From NCBI GenBank assembly GCA_965153455.1, contig OZ234495.1, positions 24,238,875 through 24,302,874 on the forward strand: 64,000 nt of DNA. The letters run 5' to 3'. Source of the stretch: Sphagnum compactum (lineage: Eukaryota > Bryophyta > Sphagnopsida > Sphagnales). The notes under the pieces were generated by a model that worked only from the letters and a program-made list of their open reading frames with translations, was not told where the DNA came from and did not search any database. This document shows positions 44,701-55,600 of the stretch, piece after piece (position 1 is the first letter of the stretch; the number at the start of each line of letters is the position of its first letter). A program made the translations under genes and the position numbers.

Positions 44701-45660
44701 TGCTCTTTTGTGGCTTTTACTTTGCATGAGCTTTGTGTGGTGTGTTTTGGTTGCATGGTTGTTTTTGTTAGACATCAATCAAGAACGAAGCTAGTGTGGA
44801 GGATATATACCAAAGATTTCTCAATTGGGAGCAACTAAATATTTTGGAGAATTATTCTTTGTTTTAGGTGATGTGGTGATGTTGTGATGTGGTGAAGTTG
44901 TGTAGAATGGAAGGGACGAATGCCTACCTATGGAAGTTGTAATTTTTCTGGTGGAGGTTACACAAATTCCGCTGCACCATGTACTTTTTAGGAAAAATGT
45001 AGTTTAGAAACAGAACAACAAGTCAATGATCAGGGGTGTGATGAAGTGCATTAAAGATTTTGAGAACGATCGCTTTGGCAAAGCAATTGTCTTGTGTGGG
45101 AAGTGTGTTTTGGGATGATTTAGGTCTAGTGGTGTGAGGGAAAAAATACCCAACTTATTGGGACCTCCGAATGTAGGTTATGTTTGTACAATCTGGGTTG
45201 TCATTGGGATTCTAGTTTGGGGGACAATGGGCTACATTTGTAAAACTTCCTAAAGGAGACAGTCTGGGTTCTACAATTTTGGGTTTTAAAAGGCACCATT
45301 GCTAGGAGTTTTTGATGTTATGTTGACTTTGGGTTTTATGTTTCCAACGATACATGGGAATCGTGGTACAAATGTTTGTAAAAAGCTTTGATTTGCCAAA
45401 GTAGGTCAGTTGATGCTCATGAGAGTAGATTGGAGACCCTTGTAGACCCATAGTCAATACTTCATACATAGTTAAGGTAGTTTCTAGTTGAAGCTTGTAC
45501 ATCTCATCTCATTTTGATTGAAGGATTGTGTGGACTTGTGTAATTCGAATTTCAATTACATACAATACCAGTGCAAGGGAACTTGTTTATGCCCATGTCT
45601 TTTACATTACAGTGTTTTCATGTATTCTTGTCATGATTCAATTTTGTTGCTACCAATTTC
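41735..45660 (+). mobile_element. Dispersed repeat family R2, copy B, split by three insertions
   Basis: Pieces matching copy A (33051-33975) lie in order at 41735-41810, 42650-43084, 43976-44510 and 45608-45660. The gaps are about 0.84 kb, 0.89 kb and 1.1 kb of sequence absent from copy A. The middle gap is a solo LTR-like insertion with TG...CA ends. The first and third gaps have no clear terminal repeats or target duplications that I could define. The third contains a 78-codon plus-strand frame (44602-44838) without known motif. Confidence 0.75.
43085..43975 (+). mobile_element. Probable solo LTR (891 bp)
   Basis: It starts TGTCGCAACCCTAGCC and ends GTGAGCGCATCA, giving TG...CA ends. The flanking 5-mers are GTTGT (43080-43084) and ATTGT (43976-43980), a 4 of 5 target-duplication match. 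Copy A of the host repeat is continuous across this point, so the boundaries are supported independently. Base composition is GC-richer than the host DNA. An AT-rich TATA-like stretch (CATAATATACTATAAGGGGG) at about 43656 could be the LTR core promoter. No internal retroelement region is present, as expected after LTR-LTR recombination. Confidence 0.65.
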
Positions 45661-45941
45661 TTACTACACCATGTCTTCCATGAATCACTAGTTCTTGGGT
45701 AAGGGGGGAGGGGGGATCTAAAATAACCAAAACCAGATGTTCTTTGATTTCTAAAAATTTCAAGAAATTGGAACTGGAGGAGGCTAATTAACAAAATCAA
45801 ATGACCACCTAGCATTGGTTAAAATAGAGATGAAAGTATAGAGGTCCATACTTGCATATCCAAAAATGGTAGAATCTACTACTACTACCTATTCTAACGT
45901 TTTTGATCTATGTATGATGCAGAATGATCAACCTATGATGG
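45661..45941. other. Intergenic DNA
   Basis: No gene was seen. A short G-rich stretch occurs at 45702-45714. Confidence 0.4.
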
Positions 45942-46245
45942 TTTATGACCTTCATCTTGACCTTTACACTAGATTAAGGTCTTTTTTAATGCAGTTGTTC
46001 TGATCACAAATTTTGTCCCAACAACAACTTTTCCATTACATTTTTATGACTTCATGTTGACCTTTACACTAGATAAAGGTCTCTTTCCATTATACCATTG
46101 TGATCAAAACTTCCATCCCAACAAGAGCTTTACATTATATCTTTATGACCTTCTTATTGATCTTTACACTAGATAAGGGTCTCTTTCCAGTTTCCATTAG
46201 GCCTTTCTAATCACAGATTCTACCCCAACAACTTCCCACTACATC
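45942..46245 (+). repeat. Tandem repeat of about 100 bp, three copies
   Basis: Copies begin at 45942, 46043 and 46142 (spacing 101, 99, 104). Each has TTTATGAC.TTC, TTTACACTAGAT.A.GGTCT, a GATCA or AATCACA segment and CCCAACAA. A partial fourth start lies at 46246. Copies are about 75-85 percent alike by eye. Confidence 0.85.
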
Positions 46246-47559
46246 TTTACCTCCGGTTTTGTCACAATCAGCTCACAGCTCCACAGATCAAGCAGTGATC
46301 AAATTGCAAGGTTGTGAGAGTTATGAGTCTATGAATCACCAGAGGTCAACACCTATTATCCTTATTATGGGACCATATGTTCCTTTTGTACTTCCTTTTA
46401 CTGCTCGAACATATGTTCCCTTTGAAGTTCTTTACAATGTTGTTGCTTGAACGTTCCCAACATCAGCTCTGTGTAGACTTTCAAAACAATTGCAACACTC
46501 CAATTGAAAGTGGTTGTCAATGCAGCAGAGCAGCTGGCAAGATTTTAGTTGCTTTCGATTACTGTGCTGCCATTACAGTATCTCATAGGCAAATGTTAGC
46601 ACAGCAAGTTAATGTAAAGAGACCGTACAGGGTCCTAAGGGGCACAATCTGCCTCTCTTTGTCCTTAGGACCTGGCCTACTGACCTCACTCTATTGACTC
46701 AATAGGATGCAGAATGTGTCCCCAAGGCCAAGTTGTCTAAGCATAAGATGGATCTTCACCTGTCATCTGCAAGTGTAAAATATATGCCAGGTGATGTTCA
46801 TCAACCAATGTTATAAGCTTGAGATACGGAAAAATGCTTAATTGGATCTGAGATCCAAGAGTTCTATTTGAGTGTGGGCTTTTGCACCATGTTTTCCAGA
46901 GGTCTGTACTCTGTACCTCAGTACTAATGAAGCTGAACACAAGAAGAAACCAAGGTACAATTTGCAACCAGTTGGAAAGACTTGAAATCTGCGCACACGT
47001 TATGTTCTTCTAAGCAAACTCACTTATTCCTTTTGTCTCTTGTGCACAGTGTTAAGAATGTCAAGGGCAATAAAATTATCAATGACCGAAACAAGTGTCA
47101 AATGATATAAACTTGCTTATCCATCACCTTGTGTAGTAGGGAACTGTGAAGATCACTGACATCCTGACTGCATTTTTCAATCAAGAAATCATAATGAAGT
47201 GTCCGGAGGGGTCAAATTATACTATCCCACAAATGAAAGGACTAAGGACTATTACCCAAGAAACCCTTACTTGCTTTTCACAAACTTGACATATACAGAT
47301 CCCTTGCAGAATTGAAGTCGACAAATTTATGTAGGTGGCTCACTCCTCATATTCCAGGTTCCTCAAAGACATGAATTACAATACCATACAGCAGATGATC
47401 AGCTGTGCTGGAGGGTGCATCATAATAACTATGTTATGTCTCTATCTTGACTGATGAACCAGATTGACAACCACAGGAGGTGACAATGGAATGTTATGCA
47501 GTTTGCAAATGCTTCAAATCATCAACCATTCAAGAATATGATCAGATTCTGTACAAGAT
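46246..47559. other. Downstream flank of the thioredoxin gene
   Basis: Composition is more balanced than the AT-rich DNA to the left, which would suit 3' transcribed sequence of the minus-strand thioredoxin gene near 47560 and below. Open frames (46377-46697 plus, 46737-46967 minus) have no recognised domain. Confidence 0.4.
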
Positions 47560-49514
47560 TTATGTCTTGATGGTTGCAGTATAATGGGTTGCAAAGTGGG
47601 CCTTGAGGACATCCAATTTAGCACCTGTGTGTGAGTGCACTAGTTCACCATTTCGAAAGAACCGGAAGTTGGGCACTGCTCTTACACCCCACTTTCTCAT
47701 CAATGCCTGCATCCCCCCAGCAACAAAAAAGATGAATTCAGTTTCACTGTGCATTACAGCTATGCATACAAAGGGGACAAGCTTAAGCTCAATATATCAT
47801 GCAATGGCGTATGTGGTTTCATGTCAACTATTGGGTTGTCAATTACACATCCTTTCTATAAACATAAGTAAAGGCTCCCCTGCAGATGGAACTCAAGAGC
47901 TGCAATGTTAATGGCTGCTTGTCATAGCCAACCTTTCACTTACAACCATGCACAACAAAGGAAAGATCAGAACTCACCCTTGTGTCAGTATTAGTGTCAC
48001 CATTGATTTTCAGAAAAACCACATCTGGATACTCAATACTCAGCTGTACCACCTTGGGGAAAATCATCTTACAAGGTCCGCATGTTTTGGTTGAAATATC
48101 AAGAACTACCTGCACCAAAAATGACCACTCACATCTCAGTTTCTGAAAGAGTTGAAAGCAACTCTCAATTGCTGATAATTCTTCATCACCCTTGGTAAGA
48201 AAGTAGAGGTAGAGTGATATAGCACAAACACTACCCATTGAGTGTGACCCTCAAACAGGAAGTGTGCTCAAGAGAACACCAACTCTCTAAAGAAACTGAT
48301 ACAACCCTGCCAGACAAATCAACTTGAGCAGCACTACTCAAAGTCAGTACAGTGGCATCTTGTAGGTATTTTCACAGACAGATAACCCAGGTACTGAATT
48401 TTTGCTATGCAGTGTCAGTCATAACAGAACTTTCCAACAAGAGAATGACAAGAGACATGTTTCTGACTACAGATCCTCCAAGTAAATGAGGTTCCAAAGG
48501 TTTCCAGGATGCATGTGTGGCCAAAGCATCTAGCCTAATTGTGGCTTAGGGTAGATACTTCCACCCAACAAAGTGCTAACCCACAATCAGAGAACACAAC
48601 ATGTGAAGAGAGAAGGCTTTGGTTGAATGTCTCCAACGGACTATAGAATGTTATTCTAAAAACAAAACAGTTTGATGTTCTCATTTCTTTTAGCATATGC
48701 TGTCCAAGCATGCAAGTGGCTGTAGAGCAAATTATCAAAATGAAACTATCCTCAGTGAGCAAACTTATTTGGGACCACCCTTTGCACTTGCAATTCACCA
48801 CATTTAAAAGCCAGCTATCCAAAAGCCTGATGATACTAACATCTTACAAATGAGAACTACAGGTTAAAAAGGTACACCAGTCTTTCCCCAGCTTCTTCCA
48901 AGAGTCGATCAAAAGTCTCCGCTGTTTCAAGAGAGAGAAAAAAACCCAAACAAGAAAAATTTAGGGTTCAGGATATAAATGTATTTTTTTGTCTTTGGGA
49001 AGAATTCACATACAGGGTTTCGACAAATCACAGAAAGCAAGCTGGTGTATAAACTAGAGAATCCAATTACGAGGTGCAAATTTCTTGTGTGAGACAGAAC
49101 CCATTTGAAAAACAGCAAAGAATTCTCGGAAAAAACATGCAGAAGAGAGAGTGTCAAAGAAACACACACAAGATTTTACTCACAGTCTTCAAAGATGGTC
49201 ACATTTCCCTCAGCAGCTTCAGTCTCAGATAAAGGCCGCACAGCATGGCACATGCTCTTATTGTTGTTGTTCTTCTTCTTCTCTCGAAGCTCTCGCTCAG
49301 TACAGAGAGACAAAGACCCACCACCACCCATCGACCTCCAACTCCTCCTGTCTTTGGGCCCCAATTCAAACCCTGTTGTTACCATCGTCGATGGCAGTGA
49401 GCAGCTGGTGCTGGAGGAGGAGGAGGAGGCTCTCAACTTGTGCGCTGAAACAACAACACAAGACGTCGTTGCGCCTCTACTGCTCACCAGACTCGTCACC
49501 ACTTGACCCGCCAT
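47560..49514 (-). CDS. Thioredoxin with probable plastid transit peptide
   Basis: Four exons join in phase: 49514-49184, 48921-48878, 48109-47978, 47706-47560 (654 nt, 217 aa, stop TAA). The start was chosen at MAGQVVTSLVSS because a CT/GA microsatellite lies just upstream. An in-frame ATG at 49664 would add a repeat-coded segment. Residues 1-90 are Ser/Arg-rich with a short Asn run, as in chloroplast leaders. From about residue 105 a thioredoxin fold runs NVTIFEDSETFDRLLEEAGE, RLVVLDISTKTCGPCK (redox pair C135/C138), PDVVFLKINGD, RKWGVRAVPNFRFFRNGELV (cis-Pro P181). The usual Trp before the motif is Thr134. It resembles plastid f-type and CDSP32-type thioredoxins, which reduce disulfides of target enzymes. 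The exact subtype is uncertain. Exon 2 is only 44 bp. Confidence 0.88.
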
Positions 49515-49529
49515 TGCTCCAAAACCAAA

Positions 49530-49535
<6 letters not shown>

Positions 49536-49564
<29 letters not shown>
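49536..49564 (+). repeat. CT dinucleotide repeat in the thioredoxin 5' region
   Basis: A TC/CT array of 29 nt lies 22 bp upstream of the chosen start codon of the minus-strand thioredoxin gene (a GA repeat on its coding strand). Such arrays are common in plant 5' untranslated regions. It also creates the Arg-Glu run in the longer open frame. Confidence 0.9.
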
Positions 49565-49569
<5 letters not shown>

Positions 49570-49900
49570 AGAGCGAACTTCTCAAGTGTCGACAAATTTT
49601 TCTTTGAAGGCAAGCCACTCAGATAAGAAGCCTCAAAGAAGGGTTGGCAGGGTTTTAGGGTCATCGGCTTTCTTCACCATCCTCCTCTTAAGGACCCATC
49701 ACCCCTGGAGTTTAGGGGAAGGCCTCCTCCCTAGGGTCTCCCTAGGGCCTCCCCTAACTTGAGGGTCATAGCCTTGAAGGGTGGCACAAGAGTGTAGGCC
49801 TGAAAATTAGGGCAGCCTCTATAGTGGGACCAGCCTTCCCTAGTGTAAAGCACCAAACATTTTTTTAACTATGTTTGCATAGAGACAAGCGTTATAAGTA
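49565..49900. other. Promoter-side flank of the thioredoxin gene
   Basis: This presumably contains the 5' untranslated region and promoter of the minus-strand thioredoxin gene. CCTAGGG and GGCCTCC words repeat near 49720-49755. No TATA box was confirmed. Confidence 0.35.
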
Positions 49901-49903
49901 TTA

Positions 49904-50116
49904 AGGTGCATTCACATTTGGCGTTAGGGACTCTAGTGTTGAATCCCCTAACACCATGCTCGTCATTTTGGACTTACACCTACTTACCACGAACATTTTT
50001 TGTTGAGTGAAGATTCACTTAACATTGAGCTATCACCCATTTAACATTGGGTGCCACCTAGGATGCCACTTAGATTTTCATTTAACACTAACTTAACATC
50101 AAGTGTGAATGCACCA
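49904..50116. mobile_element. 213-bp MITE with TTA target duplication
   Basis: The left end AGGTGCATTCACATTTGG and the right end read inward TGGTGCATTCACACTTGA share GGTGCATTCACA and following bases as terminal inverted repeats. TTA flanks both ends (49901-49903 and 50117-50119), which suits a PIF/Harbinger (Tourist-like) target. The interior has repeated TTAACATTG/ACACTAA words and no coding capacity. Confidence 0.65.
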
Positions 50117-51910
50117 TTAGTGTACTAATGGTACATTTTAAACCCAATGTCTCAAATGTTAACACCCCTAACACTAAGATAACACTAAGGAGCTGCCACT
50201 AACCTATCACTAACCATGATGCTGCCTAACACGAGGATTCCTTATTTAGACCTACTAGTGTTTAGGCCCATTTTAGGGTTTGAAAAGTTAGAAATTGTAT
50301 TTTTGCATGATGATGATTCACACATGATGTTATTGCTTGGAGATGTTTGGTGGTTCCCTTCGTTTTCATGTGACATAAAATGTTTTTTGTCTTTTCTTTT
50401 TTTTTGTCATAGCCATTTTTGTTCTATTTTCACTTGCAAGTTTTTGTTTTTTTCACCTTCAAGCTCTTACAAATTTTTGCAACAAGTTGTGCTTCACAAT
50501 TTGTGAGGTTCTTCTTAAGTCTATGAATTTGCAAAACTGATTATTGTATTTTTTTGTTTCTTTGCTTCAAGGGCTTTGTTTTTTATTTGTGAAGTTCTTG
50601 GTTTTTGCAAAGTTCTATGTGTTGTTGAGTACCATGACTTGTGCAAGAGTTGTTGGCTTTTAACTATCATGGCATTCTCAAGTTCCTAGTGCACCTTTCT
50701 CATCATGTTTTTTTGTTTCATGGGTTTTTTTTTTCGTTTGTCGATTTTTTTATTGCTACAAGGTTCTATGTTGTTGAGCACTACAACTTGTGTGAACATT
50801 GTTGCAACATTCTCGAACTTAACATGTTTATGTGTTCTTGCAACATGAGCAAGCTATTTTGTAAAAAAAGCTTAATAAAAAATAAGGAAGGTGGGGAAGG
50901 GGTTTGAGCAAAAGGGAATGAGGTTAATTTTCAAGTGTTAGTTTACCATTGAGTTAGAGGACCTATTTCAAGGTTGCTACATAACATTTTTTTTTCAATG
51001 CAAAATCTTCAAATTTTGAAGATTTAGTGTTATGTTACCATCTATTTAAATTTGGGCTAACTTCGCCTTAACATTGCTTGCCATGTAGAGTGTCACCTCA
51101 CTTTTAGTGCTAAATAACATCACATATGTGAATTCAACAATAACTAATTTGTCATTTGTAACATAAAATTATCATTGAATTGTCATTGGGTTTCAATGTA
51201 GCAAAATATATAAAAGGCATAGAATAGCCTTGTGTGTTAGGTGTGTAGATGAAGTTATATGTAGGTGTGTAGGTAAATGTTGTAGCTAATGAAGTTGTTG
51301 GATTTGGTGGTTTGAATTTATTTTTTAATTATATTGAGTGAATTAATTTTCAAATGTGTACTAGGGTTTAGTAAATTCATGAAAGTTTTAAAAGACTAAT
51401 GGAAATGCTAGGAAAGGACCATTATTTTCAATGTTCAATAGATTCTTTTTTCAAGCCCTAAGATTGCTAGATTTGTTAGTTTGAACTATTTCTTAATTAC
51501 CTTGACTGAACTAACAATCAAATCTATAGTAGTTATTTGTAGACAAGGTTCTAACACATTACTTGTGCACTTTGTTATGAAAATGGCAAAAGGTTTACTT
51601 TTGATCACACTAAAAGGTCTTTCAATTGTCAAATGAATCTTCACTAAAAGGAGGTCCTTTCAAATAACAAAGAAAAAAACATTGGATTGGTTTATGTTGT
51701 AAATGGATCAAGGAGGTGACAAAGACATTATTCACAAGTAAAATGATAAATAATAGAAAAAATGAGGTGGAATCCTTGTTGGTTCACTATGGTAGTGCAA
51801 AATTAAATTGAATAATTGATATCAACAAATCTTACAAAATTGTATCTACAAATAACGAAAACAGTCATGTTACATAAGGTGTTCCAAAAGTGGTTCAATA
51901 AGTTGATGTT
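50117..51910. other. AT-rich DNA with TAACACTA words
   Basis: Words related to the MITE interior (TAACACTAAG, TTAACATTG) recur up to about 51130, so further degraded copies may be present. Phe- and Cys-rich plus-strand frames at 50216-50907 have no motif and I treat them as spurious. Confidence 0.4.
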
Positions 51911-52297
51911 ATGAAACATGTTCTTAAATCTCTTCGCCGTTCCCTCCCATTGCCTAGTTTTATGAACACAAAGCAGTATGTTGCATTTGCATTCCTCTTC
52001 TCAACAAGTTCAAATCAATGTGCATACGTAGTCTATAACTTGAGAGTTTCCACCTGGCAACAAAAGATGGATCTATTTGGTGGAGTGACTATGAAATTTG
52101 ATGATTGTTACAAACAACCTAAAGGAGGGAAGCATATTGCTCATGCTTTATTCTTGAATCAACTGCATATGTACTTTAATTTTAGTGCAATCTTCAAATT
52201 GCAAAACAAATTGCATCAAATTGTTAATATATGTTTGTATGCAAATGTACAAATCAATATTGATGAATTAACAAAGGCAAAAACAAAGAAAAAATAA
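51911..52297 (+). other. 128-codon open frame of unknown nature
   Basis: This is the longest clean plus-strand frame in the right half that starts with ATG (51911) outside known genes. It encodes a basic, Lys-ended product (NIDELTKAKTKKK at the end) with no recognised domain. It lies just upstream, on the same strand, of the SANT/Myb-like fragment and might be a remnant of the same unit. Base composition is as AT-rich as its surroundings, so chance is possible. Confidence 0.25.
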
Positions 52298-52369
52298 TCA
52301 AACAAAATTCAAACTCATCATGTGTTCAATTACACTCAATTGCATTCGAGAAAACCAAAATAACCCAAT

Positions 52370-52674
52370 TGGAAGCATGATGAGATTATGGCCTTCATCA
52401 AGACCAAGAGGGAACAAAACATTCTTGCATTTGACAAAATTAATTCTCAAGATTAATTTGAAACATTGATTACAAAATGATTTTTTTTACTACTATTATG
52501 ATTACAAGTTGTTTTGAACACATGAAAAATGGGCTTGCATGCAAGAATAAATGGGGAACAATTTCCAGGGAATTCAAGGAAATATTTGGTTACATGCTTA
52601 GAACTAGGGATAACAAACACTACACTATTGGATTACATTTGCCCCAAGGTTTTTCAACCAGAACACATATATAA
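52370..52674 (+). pseudogene. SANT/Myb-like (trihelix-type) DNA-binding domain fragment
   Basis: The frame from 52370 reads WKHDEIMAFIKTKREQNILA and FDKINSQD, then a TAA stop, FETLITK, and after a +1 shift at about 52477 MKNGLACKNKWGTISREFKE, IFGYMLRTRDNKHY. W..DE...FI..KR....., then C..KW......F..I..Y is the pattern of plant SANT/Myb-like (trihelix-type) proteins and of the second protein of PIF/Harbinger elements. One nonsense codon and one frameshift make it a pseudogene. The host family is not settled. Confidence 0.45.
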
Positions 52675-55600
52675 CTTGATTTAGGGGTTCATGGGAAATA
52701 AGCCAATATTACATCCACCTCATGTTCACAACTTGTTGGATTATTCAAACATTGGTTACAAGCCTCAACTTAAAGGATGCAAGTTGATCTTTCAAATGGG
52801 TTCATGCATGAGGACATGGATAGCAGATTTGGAATTCCAATAATGGATAGTGGTGAAAACTAAATGTTTCAAAACAATGCAATGGTCATGTTCTTGTCAC
52901 ATTGCCTTTTCCACATTCACATTATTTTGACACTAAGATTGTGAAAGAACTTGCAATGCGCAATCTAATGCATACCCTAATGAATGTCTAATTGCATATT
53001 TGAAACAACCCAAAGCATATTTGCCTCAAAGACCAAATTCAATTAACAAAGGAATTTGAATTGCAAGAGATGGGGGATTTCACCCTACTAACATCATGGC
53101 ATAAATTACACCTAGTACATCAATGCATAGAATGGTTGAAGCAACATAGAAAGGCAACCATATGTTAATAAACTTCGTCAACAAAATCCATGAAACCAAC
53201 TTGGCTTTAGATAAGTGTTTTACAACTCAAGATTAATCCTTAATTTGGAAAATTAACTAGAGTATTTCAAAATAAGAAACAAGGCCATCAAAAAACACCC
53301 AAATGAACATGGTCAGAATAATCATAGGATTAAAACACATAATGAACATGGTGATAACAAAAAACAAAGACAAATCAAATGTCAACCATAACTATCTTCC
53401 ACCAACGGTACTTCAAAATAAACTCAATGTTTGAATGTTCTGAGGAAAATGAATGCCAAAATGATAATTGATTTCTATTGAATTTTTTATTAGATTTTCA
53501 AATATTACTTTTTTTGTCTACCTCCCATCGAGGATTAACATTATTTCGATATGAGTAACATTACTTGCACCTAGCATGTTTGGTAAACCACACCACGCTT
53601 AAAACTCTTCCATGACAACTACCATTGCACCTCTTTCAAACTAGTTATTTAAAACTATTGTAAAAATCATTGATAACAAAAGCAAACTTATGCAAACCAA
53701 ATGAAATAGTTGATTAGATTTCCTATTCCAAAATGTTCAGTGCAAATAAAAAAATTAACATCCAAGGGGACTTGAAGTGTTAAAATTCTAGACTACCTAT
53801 GTCAAACAAAGATTTTTTGGGGGATATTAAGTGAAGGAATTTTTTTCTTTGCAACCTTAGTACTTAATATTTTAATATGCACATATTTTAATGTTATTTA
53901 TTTATTTTATTTTTTTGCATCCAATTTCAATGCCCTTTTTTTTGGTTTTAGTAAGCTTATAGCTGGAAGAAATAAAGGTGGTTTTTTCAAAGGTGTATCA
54001 CTTGCATAGTGAGCTAGAACATGTGTGAATAGTTGCTTCTTCAATGCCTTTTGGCAATCCACTTTACTACGAGTAGGATTAGCAAATGGCCAATATAGTT
54101 TCCATTATAGTTTAAACATATGAAATTATGAGACTAAACAACAACAATTGTTAACACAACTTGTAATTTGAAATACTAATAATGTCCAATGCAAATTCAA
54201 TCCTCAATTAGTTATTGACACACAAGTGGAATTCAATAGAATAAAACAAGAAACCTAACATGACAACAATTCCCTTGATCTTACAATATATCATGTTTAA
54301 CACCTCACATGATCATAATAAAATATAAATTGATTTTTTGTACTTCATTGTAAATGATGGGCATGACAGATGTATTATGGTGTTCTTAACTTTGCACATC
54401 ATGTTAATCTGTTGTTGATGATTCAAGAACTATGACCTAATCGTTTAATTTATAGACCCTATGAAATAATTAACAAAAATATAGGAGCTTGATATTCAAT
54501 TATTTAGCAAATTGAACAATAAACATATTTAAGTTATGAATGAAGGATGGAAACAAAAAAGATGCACATAATTCAAAGTACAATTATTGTCCTAATACAT
54601 GGTTGAACAAACTTGCTTTCCAAAAGAATAATAAGTAATCAAACAAGGCTTCCATTTTTAATATAATAAGTAAAGATGTAAGATTTAACAAACGAATGGA
54701 AAACAAGATAAAAGCTCATAATCTACTAATTGAACCTACTAAATAATAATAATTAAAAAATTTAGTACATGTGTTATTTTTATTTTTATTTTTCTAATAC
54801 CATGGATTAATCTATACCATACATCAATTTTTTTTTAAATAAAAATATCTTTATCATATAATTAACTAAATTATATTTTTTCCAAACAACCAATATATGG
54901 ATCCTATATATTTATACTAGTATATTTTGTAAATTCAAAAAGGAGTGTCCCACCCATGAATTAACACCATGAACCAACTTATGAATTACACAACAAACCC
55001 ATAAATTCTACATAAATTATTTTTTAATAGTTGGTGTCTTGTTTCTTTATGATCAATTTCAACTCATTTGCAGTATTGAACAAAGCAAACTTGGTCATTC
55101 AAAAATTCTCCACCCCCATCTCTTCATCAAACACCATCAAAAGAAACTTGGAAAACCAAGTGGTCATCCTAGGTGTTAGTTATACTTTCTACAAGTTTAT
55201 TACCTCCTAAGTATGGGTCTTTGCATTCTTGCTCCTCATATCAACCTTAATCCCACCTAAGTAGCAAATTCAAATCACATTCATTGAACCAAATGGTGTT
55301 ACTCAATCCAAGGACTAAGTCCTTTTGGCCCAAAATAACTTTTTCACCAAAGGGAATTTTTTATTGAAATGTTTTGCAACTTGGTAAAACATGTTGAGGA
55401 TTGTCACAACACCTTACCATTTGTGTGATAATTAACATTGAAAAAATATTTTTGAAAATGTGCTATTAATTTCAATGTTTCATTTGAAATTTTGCCAATA
55501 TTTCAAATCAAACTAATATGTGTTCACTAGTTTGAATGGTTCAATTTCTTTTATTATAACTTACCAAAAAAATTTGTACATGAATTGCATTAGAACCCAT

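Noticed and set aside
49151-49762. 203-codon plus-strand frame over the thioredoxin first exon
   Set aside because: It is antisense to the confirmed thioredoxin exon 1 and includes the CT repeat as a Ser-Leu run. Shadow frame.
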